Source of the DNA: Flavobacterium tiangeerense
GTDB taxonomy: Bacteria; Bacteroidota; Bacteroidia; Flavobacteriales; Flavobacteriaceae
Length of the DNA: 64,000 nt
Assembly (NCBI RefSeq): GCF_007830355.1
Contig: NZ_VLKO01000004.1
Location: 124,001 to 188,000 of the forward strand
Reading direction: 5' to 3'
Below are positions 44,591-53,900 of this stretch, piece by piece (the stretch's first letter is position 1; each line of letters begins with the position of its first letter). The notes beneath the pieces are model-generated. The model saw only the letters and a program-made list of their open reading frames with translations, was not told the origin of the DNA and ran no database searches. Made by a program: the position numbers and the translations under genes.

Positions 44591-45646
44591 CTAGGTTCCA
44601 ATAGCTTTCAAAGCTACTATTAATTTTTTATTTTCTTCTTCAGTTCCTACTGTCAAACGCAATGTATTTTCACAAAGTGCTTGTGTAGTTCTATTTCGAA
44701 TTACAATTCCTTTTGCAATTAATTCAGCATATCTTTTATTGGCATCATCCACTTTAACCAAAACAAAATTGGCTTCTGTAGGATAAATTTTTTCCACATA
44801 ACTCACTTCTGATAAAGCTTCAATTAAAAGTTCTCTTTGTGCTATAATTGACTCAATTTCAGCAGAAATAACTTGCTGATCTTCAAGTCTTTCTACCGCT
44901 CTATTTTGCGACAATTCGTTTACATTGTATGGAGGCTTTATGCGGTTTAATATGGTAGTAACCGCGCTAGAAGCATAACAAATCCCTAAACGAATTCCAG
45001 CTAAACCATATGCTTTTGAAAGCGTTTGCGTAATGATCAAATTAGGATATTCATCTAATTCATTGATCCAACTGTCCTTTTTAGAAAAATCAATATAGGC
45101 TTCATCAATAACCACTAACCCTTTAAAGTTTTGCAAAAGATACGCTACACTCTCGTCAGAAAACGAATTCCCCGTTGGGTTGTTTGGCGAACATAAAAAT
45201 ATCATTTTGGTATTGGCGTCAACCGCTTCCATGATTTTTTCAATCTCTGGCTGAAAATCTTCGGTTAAAAGTACTTCTCTATTTTCTACTGCGTTCAAAT
45301 TGGCCAAAACACCATACATTCCATACGTTGGTGGCAATGTAATTATGTTGTCTATTTTTGGTTCACAAAAAGCTCTAAAAAGTAAATCAAGTACTTCATC
45401 GCTTCCGTTTCCTAATAAAATCTGATTTGATTTGACAACTTTTTGCTTTGCCAAAACCTCTTTTACATTCGCTTGCTGTGGATCTGGATATCTATTTACT
45501 CCATTTTCAAACGGATTTTCATTGGCATCCAAAAATATCATTTCGGCAGTATCAAAGTCTTCAAACTCATCGCGAGCAGATGAATACGGTTTCATGTTTT
45601 TTACATTCTCCCGAATCAAAATATTTATATCAAAATTATTTTCCAT
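44591..45646 (-). CDS. hisC: Histidinol-phosphate aminotransferase
   Basis: A 351-residue fold-type I PLP enzyme. It has LDANENPFENGVNRYPDP near the start, GNGSDEVLDLLFRAF, CSPNNPTGN, VIDEAYIDF and TQTLSKAYGLAGIRLG, whose Lys binds PLP. It makes histidinol phosphate from imidazole-acetol phosphate. Its start overlaps the hisD stop by 11 bp, so translation is coupled. Confidence 0.94.
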   Translation of the reverse strand: MENNFDINILIRENVKNMKPYSSARDEFEDFDTAEMIFLDANENPFENGVNRYPDPQQANVKEVLAKQKVVKSNQILLGNGSDEVLDLLFRAFCEPKIDNIITLPPTYGMYGVLANLNAVENREVLLTEDFQPEIEKIMEAVDANTKMIFLCSPNNPTGNSFSDESVAYLLQNFKGLVVIDEAYIDFSKKDSWINELDEYPNLIITQTLSKAYGLAGIRLGICYASSAVTTILNRIKPPYNVNELSQNRAVERLEDQQVISAEIESIIAQRELLIEALSEVSYVEKIYPTEANFVLVKVDDANKRYAELIAKGIVIRNRTTQALCENTLRLTVGTEEENKKLIVALKAIGT

Positions 45647-46928
45647 TTTCTATTGCATTTAATCGTAATGTAACTGCGTTTTTGTGAGCTTGTAAACCTT
45701 CGGCATCGGCCATGATTTCAATAGCTTTACCTATATTTTGAATTCCTTTTTCAGAAATTTTTTGGAACGTCATTGCTTTTGTAAAACTATCTAGATTTAC
45801 ACCACTATAGTTTTTTGCATATCCGTTTGTAGGTAAGGTATGATTAGTACCCGATGCGTAATCGCCTGCGCTCTCTGGTGTATAATTTCCTATAAAAATA
45901 GAACCCGCATTTTCTATTTCGTCAATGTAAAAATCATCGTTGGCAGTGCATACAATAAAGTGCTCCGGTCCGTATTCGTTTATTAAATCCAAAGCGATTT
46001 TATCATTCTCGACAAAAATCAATTTGGAATTGGCGATTGCTTTTTCGGCAATCTCTTTACGTGGTAATAGCTCTATTTGAAGCTGAATTTCATCTTCAAC
46101 GGCATCAATCAGTTTTTTAGATGTTGAAACTAAAATAACCTGACTGTCTGCTCCATGTTCTGCTTGCGATAATAAATCAGATGCTACGAAAGCCGGAACC
46201 GCTGAGTCATCGGCAACAATCAATAATTCTGAGGGGCCTGCTGGCATATCGATTGCTACGCCAAATTGTGTAGCCAACTGTTTTGCAACGGTTACAAATT
46301 GATTTCCAGGCCCAAAGATTTTATATACTTTAGGAATCGTTTCTGTACCAAATGTTAATCCTGCAATAGCCTGAATGCCTCCTACTTTTAAAATTTTTGT
46401 AACTCCGCACAAATGTGCTGCAAATAAGATGGCAGGATTAATTTGCCCATTTTTATCAGGTGGAGAGCATAAAACAATTTCTTTACAACCTGCAATTTTA
46501 GCAGGAACAGCAAGCATCAACACTGTTGAAAACAAGGGCGCTGTTCCTCCCGGAATATACAAACCTACTTTTTGAATAGGTCGTTTTTCTTGCCAGCAGC
46601 TTACTCCTTCAATAGTTTCTACTGCTACTCGGTTTGTTTTTTGAGCTGTGTGAAATTTGGTTATATTTTCTTTAGCTAAAGCAATTGCTGCTTTTAATTC
46701 ATCTGAAACACTCGCAACAGCCGCATCAATTTCAGTTTTTGAAACTTCGATTGTATCAACTGTAACTCCATCAAAAAGCGACGTATATTTGGCGACAGCC
46801 TCATCCTCTTTTTTCTGTACTTCTTTGAAAATTTCTTTTACAGTAGCCTCAATATCATCTACCGTTTTTGTAGGTCGTTCTAAAATACTGGACCACGTTT
46901 CTGGTTTTGGATTGTATATTTTGTTCAT
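45636..46928 (-). CDS. hisD: Histidinol dehydrogenase
   Basis: A 430-residue zinc enzyme performing the last two oxidations to histidine. Visible blocks are LYIPGGTAPLFSTVLM, VGGIQAIAGLTFGTE, IFGPGNQFVTVAKQ, DMPAGPSELLIVAD and SQAEHGADSQVILV (zinc and catalytic residues), and NEYGPEHFIV near the end. It is the second gene of the operon, 79 bp after hisG. Confidence 0.95.
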   Translation of the reverse strand: MNKIYNPKPETWSSILERPTKTVDDIEATVKEIFKEVQKKEDEAVAKYTSLFDGVTVDTIEVSKTEIDAAVASVSDELKAAIALAKENITKFHTAQKTNRVAVETIEGVSCWQEKRPIQKVGLYIPGGTAPLFSTVLMLAVPAKIAGCKEIVLCSPPDKNGQINPAILFAAHLCGVTKILKVGGIQAIAGLTFGTETIPKVYKIFGPGNQFVTVAKQLATQFGVAIDMPAGPSELLIVADDSAVPAFVASDLLSQAEHGADSQVILVSTSKKLIDAVEDEIQLQIELLPRKEIAEKAIANSKLIFVENDKIALDLINEYGPEHFIVCTANDDFYIDEIENAGSIFIGNYTPESAGDYASGTNHTLPTNGYAKNYSGVNLDSFTKAMTFQKISEKGIQNIGKAIEIMADAEGLQAHKNAVTLRLNAIENGK

Positions 46929-47007
46929 TTTTAATTTTATTCAAAATTTAAAAAATAGAATTATTCAGTTCTTAAACTCATAATTCATAACTTATAATTC
47001 AAAATTG

Positions 47008-47865
47008 TTATAGTACCATTTTCTCAATTGGGCATACCAAAATTCCTTCGGCTCCAGCCTCTTTCAACTGATCAATCACATCCCAGAAAGTATCTTTGTC
47101 AATTACCGAGTGTACACTGCTCCAACCTTCTTGTGCCAATGGTAAAACGGTTAAACTACGTAATACCGGTAAAATTTTACCAACTGCTTCAATCTTATCA
47201 TTAGGAACGTTCATCAAAATGTATTTTGACTTTCTAGCTCTCAAAACCGACTCGATTCTGAATTTCAACGTGTCGATAATTTTTTGAGATTCTGGACTTA
47301 CTTTTGGAGAAACAGCTAAAACTGCTTCACTTTTAAATATAACTTCAACTTCTTTTAAATTATTTTTAAACAATGTACTTCCGCTGGATACAATATCTAC
47401 AATAGCATCAGCAAGACCAATGTTTGGAGCAATTTCAACCGAACCTGAAATTTGGTGAATGTCAACCGTAACACCTTTAGAATTAAAGAAATCCAATACC
47501 GTTTTAGGATACGATGTAGCAATGCGCATTCCGTCAAGATCTTTTACAGATTTGTATTGAAAAGATTTAGGCACAGCAACAGATACTTTGCATTTTGAAA
47601 ACCCTAATTTTTGAATAACTTCAATATTTCCGCCTTTTTCAACCAATAAATTATCCCCAACAATGGCGATATCTACTACGCCATCCATTAAATATTGTGG
47701 AATATCTGAATTTCTTAAGTAAAGAACTTCAAGAGGAAAGTTAGAGGCTTCGGCTTTTAATTGGTCGATTCCGTTATCAATGGAGATACCAGCATCTTTT
47801 AGAATTTGAATGCTGTCCTCGTTTAAACGACCTGATTTTTGAATTGCAATTTTTAATGTACTCAT
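47008..47865 (-). CDS. hisG: ATP phosphoribosyltransferase, long form
   Basis: A 285-residue enzyme joining ATP and PRPP, the first step of the pathway. It begins LKIAIQKSGRLNEDSIQILKDAG and has the PRPP loop DIVSSGSTLFKN. Residues 215-285 form the ACT-like regulatory domain of the long HisG class (LRSLTVLPLAQEGWSSVHSVI), where histidine binds for feedback inhibition. A leader peptide and attenuator lie upstream. Confidence 0.95.
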   Translation of the reverse strand: MSTLKIAIQKSGRLNEDSIQILKDAGISIDNGIDQLKAEASNFPLEVLYLRNSDIPQYLMDGVVDIAIVGDNLLVEKGGNIEVIQKLGFSKCKVSVAVPKSFQYKSVKDLDGMRIATSYPKTVLDFFNSKGVTVDIHQISGSVEIAPNIGLADAIVDIVSSGSTLFKNNLKEVEVIFKSEAVLAVSPKVSPESQKIIDTLKFRIESVLRARKSKYILMNVPNDKIEAVGKILPVLRSLTVLPLAQEGWSSVHSVIDKDTFWDVIDQLKEAGAEGILVCPIEKMVL

Positions 47866-47921
47866 TTTTTTGTTTTTTTTTTTTTTAGAATGATAATGTT
47901 TGAGTACAATTTGAGGTAATA

Positions 47922-47954
47922 AAAAACCCGTTTGATGTACTCAAACGGGTTTTT
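47922..47954 (-). terminator. Attenuator terminator of the his operon
   Basis: AAAAACCCGTTTGA (47922-47935) and TCAAACGGGTTTTT (47941-47954) form a 14-bp perfect stem around TGTAC. On the minus strand a T run follows. It lies between the his leader peptide and hisG. Its 5' arm (minus CGTTTGAG) can pair instead with CTCAAGCG inside the leader peptide coding region, an antiterminator. Confidence 0.92.
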
Positions 47955-47980
47955 AAATATGATGATTTACATGCATATCA

Positions 47981-48040
47981 TTAACACATCGCTTGAGAGC
48001 AATAATGAAAATGATGATGATGTAATTGTATTGTAAACAT
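47981..48040 (-). CDS. hisL: Histidine operon leader peptide
   Basis: A 19-residue frame read on the minus strand: MFTIQLHHHHFHYCSQAMC, then TAA. Five of 19 codons are His, four of them consecutive. The Cys-Ser-Gln-Ala codons just after the His run hold CTCAAGCG, which is complementary to the 5' arm of the terminator (8 bp with one G-U). This is the expected geometry of a his attenuator. A ribosome stalled at the His codons frees CTCAAGCG to form the antiterminator. A ribosome reaching the stop covers it and lets the terminator form. Confidence 0.9.
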   Translation of the reverse strand: MFTIQLHHHHFHYCSQAMC

Positions 48041-48058
48041 GTGTTTTATTTTTCTTTG

Positions 48059-48090
48059 CAAAGATAAAGTCTTTTTTAATTAAAAAGCAA
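48059..48090 (-). promoter_or_regulatory. Predicted promoter of the his operon
   Basis: On the minus strand TTG (48090-48088) and TATCTTTG (48066-48059) are separated by 21 bp, close to the -33/-7 pattern of Bacteroidota. Transcription would begin about 10-15 bp before the leader-peptide ATG. Confidence 0.6.
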
Positions 48091-48134
48091 TTAATACTTT
48101 AACTTAATATTGTTTTTTTGTTAAAATACTTTTT

Positions 48135-48638
48135 TTATTCCTTTTCCTCCTCAATAGCAGGGGTTATTTTCTCTATGTTATTGTCTACAGCGGCACTATC
48201 GGTTCTAATTTCAGTATGACGAACTTCACCTCCTGTTGTACCCGTTTGCTGCGCAAAAAACACGGCAATGATTGCAACTACTGTAGCAATATATGAAACT
48301 AGCTTCGCTTTTGGTTTGTTTTTCAAATTAGAATAGAGACCAAACAATGATGTAATTGCCAGTGCATACAAAACAATTGCTAATTTTTCAGCCATTTCCT
48401 CGTGTTCATGAATAATTGCTTTTCCAATTCCAGCGAAATCTTCCACCATTTCCTCTGCTCCTTCGCCGGTAGACATGCTAAAAAAGCCAAAAACAGCTGA
48501 AATAACAAATAATACATAAGCTGTATTTTGAACGGATTTGTTATTAAGCACTATTCCAGCGATTAAAATTCCGAGTCCAAGGATTGTTCCAATAATAGGA
48601 AAGTGGTTTACAACTAGGTGTAAGTGTGCATCATTCAT
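48135..48638 (-). CDS. Small membrane protein next to the metal efflux genes
   Basis: A 167-residue protein with four to five hydrophobic segments in residues 10-130 and an acidic soluble tail. The N-terminal NDAHLHLVVNHFPIIGTILG holds three His residues near the membrane, and HEHEEMAEK lies between two segments. These could bind metal or haem; the pattern recalls DUF2231-like proteins. I cannot name a function. It is the last gene of the minus-strand run that includes the VIT1-type transporter (51-bp gap). Confidence 0.72.
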   Translation of the reverse strand: MNDAHLHLVVNHFPIIGTILGLGILIAGIVLNNKSVQNTAYVLFVISAVFGFFSMSTGEGAEEMVEDFAGIGKAIIHEHEEMAEKLAIVLYALAITSLFGLYSNLKNKPKAKLVSYIATVVAIIAVFFAQQTGTTGGEVRHTEIRTDSAAVDNNIEKITPAIEEEKE

Positions 48639-48689
48639 AATTTTATAGTTTTAGTTAGTATTTGTTAATAATATGTAATTTAAAAAATG

Positions 48690-49808
48690 TTATCCTGCTA
48701 ACGAAACTCCTATCAAAGAGCCAATTCCATAAGTGATTGCTGCAGCTAACAAACCGAAAGCCACTTGCCTGAATCCCGAAAATAAAATGCTTTTTCCTGT
48801 CAATAAAGTGATAGCTGCTCCTATCCCAAAAAGACCAATAACACTGCTTCCTACACTTAATAAAATAGCATTTTTTCCGTCTAAAAACATAAAAGGATAT
48901 AATGGAATAATCGCTCCGATAGCAAAAAGTACAAACGACGCAGTGGCTGCTTCCCAGGCTGATCCTCCTAACTCTTCTTTGTCAATTCCTAATTCCTCCG
49001 TGATAATGGCATCAATCGCAGTTTGTGGATTTTCAAAAGCTTTGTCAGCCAATTTTTGTGCTTCGACCGCATTCATCCCTTTGGCTTGATACAATAAAAC
49101 CAATTCTTTTTTTTCTTCTTCGGGAGAAGCTTCTAATTCTTCGGTTTCCAAATCAATTTGGCGTTGGTTTAATTCTCTGGAACTTTGTACCGAAAGCCAT
49201 TCGCCCAACGCCATTGATATCGCACCAGCCAAAAGTCCTGCAATTCCGGTTAACAATATCGTATCATTAGAAACGGCTGCTCCGGCAACTCCCATGACCA
49301 AACTCATATTAGAAACCAATCCATCATTAGAACCTAAAACTGCCGCTCGTAAGGCATTTCCTCCTACGGATTTATGCCTGCTTTCAAATTTAGACAGCAG
49401 CCCCCCAGAAACATTTAGAGCAGCATTATTATTTACAGCTTCAATGATATTTAGGTGATTGTGCTCAAACCCGGTTGGTTTTTCACCAGTTTTAATTTTA
49501 TTTCGAACCGAATTTTCGGCAAACTGTTTTTCTATTGAAGATAAGGAGCTAATTATCGAACTGTATCCAAAAATTTTACCCAACTTCAATTGAAATTTGG
49601 CTCTACCTGATGGCATAGGCATGTTGAAATTGGGTTCTATGGTACGAACTTTATCTAACATGTGTTTTGCATGTCCTTTCTCGATTTCGCCTAAGCTTAG
49701 TAAAACTCTCGAAAGATTTTCATCAGACTGAATGGCAGCAATACTATCGTACAAAAAGGCGGTATCAACCTCTGTTTGCAATTGATCTTTAAGTTTATTC
49801 AAGTCCAT
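48690..49808 (-). CDS. Ferritin-like/VIT1-CCC1 iron or manganese transporter
   Basis: A 372-residue two-part protein. Residues 1-90 resemble a ferritin-like (rubrerythrin-type) domain with repeated Glu/His positions (DTAFLYDSIAAI, LGEIEKGHAKHM). Residues 140-372 form a VIT1/CCC1 transporter with RAAVLGSNDGLVSNMSLVMG and five membrane segments. The same layout is known in bacterial MbfA, which exports iron. It lies 14 bp after the RND adaptor gene, tying iron/metal export to the efflux pump. Confidence 0.87.
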   Translation of the reverse strand: MDLNKLKDQLQTEVDTAFLYDSIAAIQSDENLSRVLLSLGEIEKGHAKHMLDKVRTIEPNFNMPMPSGRAKFQLKLGKIFGYSSIISSLSSIEKQFAENSVRNKIKTGEKPTGFEHNHLNIIEAVNNNAALNVSGGLLSKFESRHKSVGGNALRAAVLGSNDGLVSNMSLVMGVAGAAVSNDTILLTGIAGLLAGAISMALGEWLSVQSSRELNQRQIDLETEELEASPEEEKKELVLLYQAKGMNAVEAQKLADKAFENPQTAIDAIITEELGIDKEELGGSAWEAATASFVLFAIGAIIPLYPFMFLDGKNAILLSVGSSVIGLFGIGAAITLLTGKSILFSGFRQVAFGLLAAAITYGIGSLIGVSLAG

Positions 49809-49822
49809 TATTTCATTTTTTA

Positions 49823-50938
49823 TTAATTAACCAAATCAAAAACTCCTTTTGTTAATAGCCTTGAAGAAGCAGATATTTCAGCATTTGGAAGTATTTCGAC
49901 AAACTTTTCAGACTTCGATCCTACTATAACACTTACTTTCTGGAACGAATATCCGTTTTTTTCATTCTTGACTAAAAGTACGAAATTTTTATTGTTTTCT
50001 GTCACCAATGCTTCAGCAGGAATCGCTAATCCTTTTTTAGAATCGATAATTATTTCAGCCTCTACAAACATTCCTGTTAAGAGTTTTTGCTTTATGGCAT
50101 CGTCTAAATGTCCATGAATATTAATCGTTCTGTCGTTTCCTTCAATTGATTTTCCTACCAAATGTACTTCGGCATTAAAAACATCTTTGGATGCTTCGGA
50201 AACTTTAAAATGTATTTTTTGTCCAATTTTCACATTCAAAATATCTTTTTCAAAAACAGCTAATTCTAAATGCAAGTGATCCGTATCTACAATTTCTAAA
50301 ATCACATCCGAAGGCGCTACATACATGCCTACATTGGCATTCATGATCACAATATCGCCTGTTATTGGAGAAAAAATAGTAATTGTTGAAGTCAAAATTC
50401 CTCTTTCTACATTTCTAGGATTAATGTTCAAAAGCACCAATTTGGCTCTTAAACTTTGATGCATAGCTTTGGCTCTTTTATAGTCGCTTTCAGATTTTAA
50501 GTAATTTTTTTGCGAAGTAATTTTCTCATCGTACAAGGTTTTTTGGCGATCGTATTCTGATTTCAAGAAATTTAGCTGCTCCGCTACTTCCATATACTCT
50601 TTTTGAATATCCAGAAATTCAGTGTTTTGTAAAGTCAATAAAGCTTGTCCTTTTGTGACTCTATTTCCAACCAAAAGCGTTGTCGATTTCACATAACCAC
50701 CCATAAAAGTGTTCACTTTGGCTCGGTTTTGTGGCGGCACATCAATTTTCCCAGATGCTTTTACTGTTACATCAAAATCCTGTTCTGTTGGACTCCCAAT
50801 CTCCATTCCTGAGGTTTTGAATTGGGTTGCAGATACTGTGATTAAACCATTATCTTTTGGTTCTGATTCTTCCGTTTTCGCTTCTTTGCAAGAAAATAAA
50901 AAAAGTGAAATAGTGATTATATAGAGTGCGTTTTTCAT
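49823..50938 (-). CDS. Metal efflux RND periplasmic adaptor (CusB/CzcB family)
   Basis: A 371-residue membrane fusion lipoprotein. The signal KNALYIITISLFLFSCKE has a lipobox at LFSC. The barrel-sandwich segment VKASGKIDVPPQNRAKVNTF, the lipoyl-like VGNRVTKGQALLTLQN, a coiled-coil hairpin (residues 130-180) and a beta-barrel/MP domain follow in order. It bridges the inner-membrane pump and the outer-membrane factor. It lies 10 bp downstream of the pump gene. Confidence 0.91.
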   Translation of the reverse strand: MKNALYIITISLFLFSCKEAKTEESEPKDNGLITVSATQFKTSGMEIGSPTEQDFDVTVKASGKIDVPPQNRAKVNTFMGGYVKSTTLLVGNRVTKGQALLTLQNTEFLDIQKEYMEVAEQLNFLKSEYDRQKTLYDEKITSQKNYLKSESDYKRAKAMHQSLRAKLVLLNINPRNVERGILTSTITIFSPITGDIVIMNANVGMYVAPSDVILEIVDTDHLHLELAVFEKDILNVKIGQKIHFKVSEASKDVFNAEVHLVGKSIEGNDRTINIHGHLDDAIKQKLLTGMFVEAEIIIDSKKGLAIPAEALVTENNKNFVLLVKNEKNGYSFQKVSVIVGSKSEKFVEILPNAEISASSRLLTKGVFDLVN

Positions 50939-50948
50939 TGGTAAAATA

Positions 50949-53900
50949 TTAAAAATTGAGGTATTGTATATCTAATTGGATTTGGTTGAATTGCAAAATA
51001 GTATCTAAGTAATCCACTTGAATGGTTGTGGCATTTTCTAAACTTTGTATGTATTGGAAAAAATCAATCTCACCATGTTTGTAGCTGTTATTTCCCACCT
51101 TTATAATCTCATCCGATAATTTTTTTCCGTATTGATTGTAGTAGTTTATTGCCTCCTGATGTTTTGCTAATTCATTCTTTTTTTGAGTGATGTACTTCTC
51201 TATTTTTGTGGCTTCATTTTGCTTTTGTTGTTCCCAACTTTGCAATTCAAGTTGTACTACTTTACTTTTTGCTACTTGTCCTGAGAATAAAATGGGTACA
51301 GCAACTCCAACTTGAAAACCATACAACGACTGCGATAATCCGTTATTCTTTCCTTGAAAATAATCCAGGTTAATATCCGGTAGCCAATGTTGTTTTTGCA
51401 ACATAATTTGGCTTTTGTAATTAGATGTAATACTTTCTAAATAAGTAGAATATAGTGTTTTACTAGTTTCATCCATAGAAGATGCTAGGGGTAAAATTTT
51501 ATTGTTTTTTACAATTATGGTTTCATCGGTTTGAAGTAAGGATTGCAACAGTTCGTACTGTGCTTTTTTATCATTTTCAATCTGCGAAAGCTTGGTTCTT
51601 ATTTGTCTGAACTTGGCTTGAGCCGTAATTTTTTCCAGATAATTTGTTTCTCCTAATTCAAAACGTCTGTCGCTGGCTTTCGAGAAATTTTGGTACAAAC
51701 TATCTAAATACTGATACAGTTTTTCTTGATGTTGCAAATAAACAATGTGCTGATGGGATTTGGCTACAGCCAAAGAAAGTTTGTTTTTTTGAATTTCAAA
51801 ATTGGCTTTCTCCTTTTCGAATTCAGAAGAAAAAACTTTTTTCTGCGCCCCATAAACCGTTGGGAAAGCAAATCGTTGTTGCACACCAAAAACACGCAAT
51901 GGCTGATTATTCAGCGCTAAATTATTTTGATCGTAGCTGTAATAAATATTAGTTTTATCAAAAGTATTGGCCGTTTTGATATTGGCTTTAGTCTTGTCCA
52001 CTTGCAATTGAGCTGCTTTTATGCCTTTGTTATTTTGCATTGCTTTAAATATCAAACTATCCAATTCTGGATTAGTATTTTGTGAAAAAGCAAATGAAGA
52101 ACTCAGCAGTAACATAATGACAAAAGTTGCATTTTGAGTTTTCTTTAGTTTCGCTTTTTTGAAAGACTGATTCTCAAAAACTTTGTATAAAATAGGCAAT
52201 ACAATCATCGTTAAAATAGTTGCCGTAAACAAACCGCCAATGACAACCGTTGCTAAGGGCCGCTGCACTTCGGCTCCTGCAGAAGATGAAATTGCCATAG
52301 GTAAAAATCCTAATGCTGCAGCAGAAGCGGTTAATAAAACCGGACGTAATCTATCGGTAGTTCCTTTTAAAATTAATGCATCGATATCTTTCATTCCTTG
52401 ATGTTTGAGTTCTTTAAAATGTTCGATTAGTACAATTCCGTTTAATACTGCGATCCCGAAAAGTGCAATAAAACCAACGCCTGCTGAAATACTGAACGGG
52501 AGATCGCGTATCCATAAAAACAAGACTCCACCCACTGCTGACAACGGAATTGCTGAATAGACCATTAACGCCTCTTTCACGGATCCAAATGCAAAATACA
52601 AAAGGATAAAAATCAAAAATAAAGCGATAGGAACTGCTATCATCAATCGGGCTTTGGCACTTTGTAAATTCTCAAATTGCCCGCCGTATTTTACGTAATA
52701 ACCTGCTGGTAATTTGATTTTGTTTTCAACAATTTGCTGAATATCGGTAACTACACTCTGTAAATCACGATTCCGAACGTTGATTCCCACTACAATTCTT
52801 CTATTGGTATTATCTCTAGAAATTTTCGCAGGACCTTCAGTATATTCAATAGAAGCCAACTCGCGCAAGGGAATTTGTTCGCCGTTTGGAGTTGGAACGT
52901 ATAAATTACGTAAATCCTCAATATCTCGTCGGTTTGTTTGATCCAAACGCACAACCATATCAAAACGTTTTTCGCCTTCAAAAACAGTTCCAACGGTTTT
53001 TCCGGCAAAGCCAAGCGCAATCATTTCGTTCAAATCGGCAATATTCAACCCATAACGGGCAATTTTAGAACGATCATAAACGACGGACATTTGCGGTAAA
53101 CCTTCCGTTTTTTCGATGATAATATCCGAAGCACCTTCTACTTTTGCAATTGCATTTTTAATTTCCTCAGCCTTTTCAGCCAAAATAGTTAGGTCTTCGC
53201 CAAAAACTTTAACAGCAACATCAGAACGCGTTCCCGAAATTAATTCGTTGAAACGCATTTCAATCGGCTGCGTAAATTCGATTTCCATATTTGGAATTTG
53301 ATTTTCTAAAGCTTCTTTTATTTTATCTGCCAATTCATCTTTGGTAGCAGCCGAAGTCCATTCTGATTTGGGTTTTAATTTCACAATGACATCGCTTTCT
53401 TCCATAGACATGGGATCTGTAGGCACTTCAGCAGCACCAATTCTACTCACAACCTGAGTAACTTCTGGAAAGTTTTTAAGGATTATTTTTTCAATTTTTG
53501 TAGTTATTGCAATCGTCTTAGTCAATGAAGTTCCTGTTTTTAAAACGGGCTGAATTACAAAATCCCCTTCGTCTAATGTTGGAATAAATTCTCCTCCCAT
53601 GGTTGCAAATAAGCCTGCAGCCAGCAATAATAAACCAAGAGCACCATATAAAACCTTTTTGGTATTGGCTATAGCCCAAGTAATAATAGGCAAATACCAT
53701 GAGTTCAACTTACGGATTAACCTGCTGGATAAGGAGTTTGGATTTTCCTCTTTTGGTTTCAAAAACAAAGAAGAAACGACAGGAACGTAAGTAAAACAAA
53801 AAATCATAGCACCCAATAATGCAAAACTAAAGGTTAATGCCATTGGTTTGAACATTTTACCTTCGATTCCGGATAAGGATAAAATTGGAATAAAAACAAT

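Noticed and set aside
47866..47890. Long T run before hisG considered as a repeat-mediated phase-variable tract
   Set aside because: It lies in the untranslated leader, after the attenuator, and is one of many poly-T/A runs in this AT-rich DNA; nothing shows on/off switching.
52100..52150. The pump-TolC joint considered as a frameshift or two separate genes
   Set aside because: The reading frame is continuous with no stop, and there is no spacer or good start codon giving a charged signal N-terminus, so a true fusion is the simplest reading.
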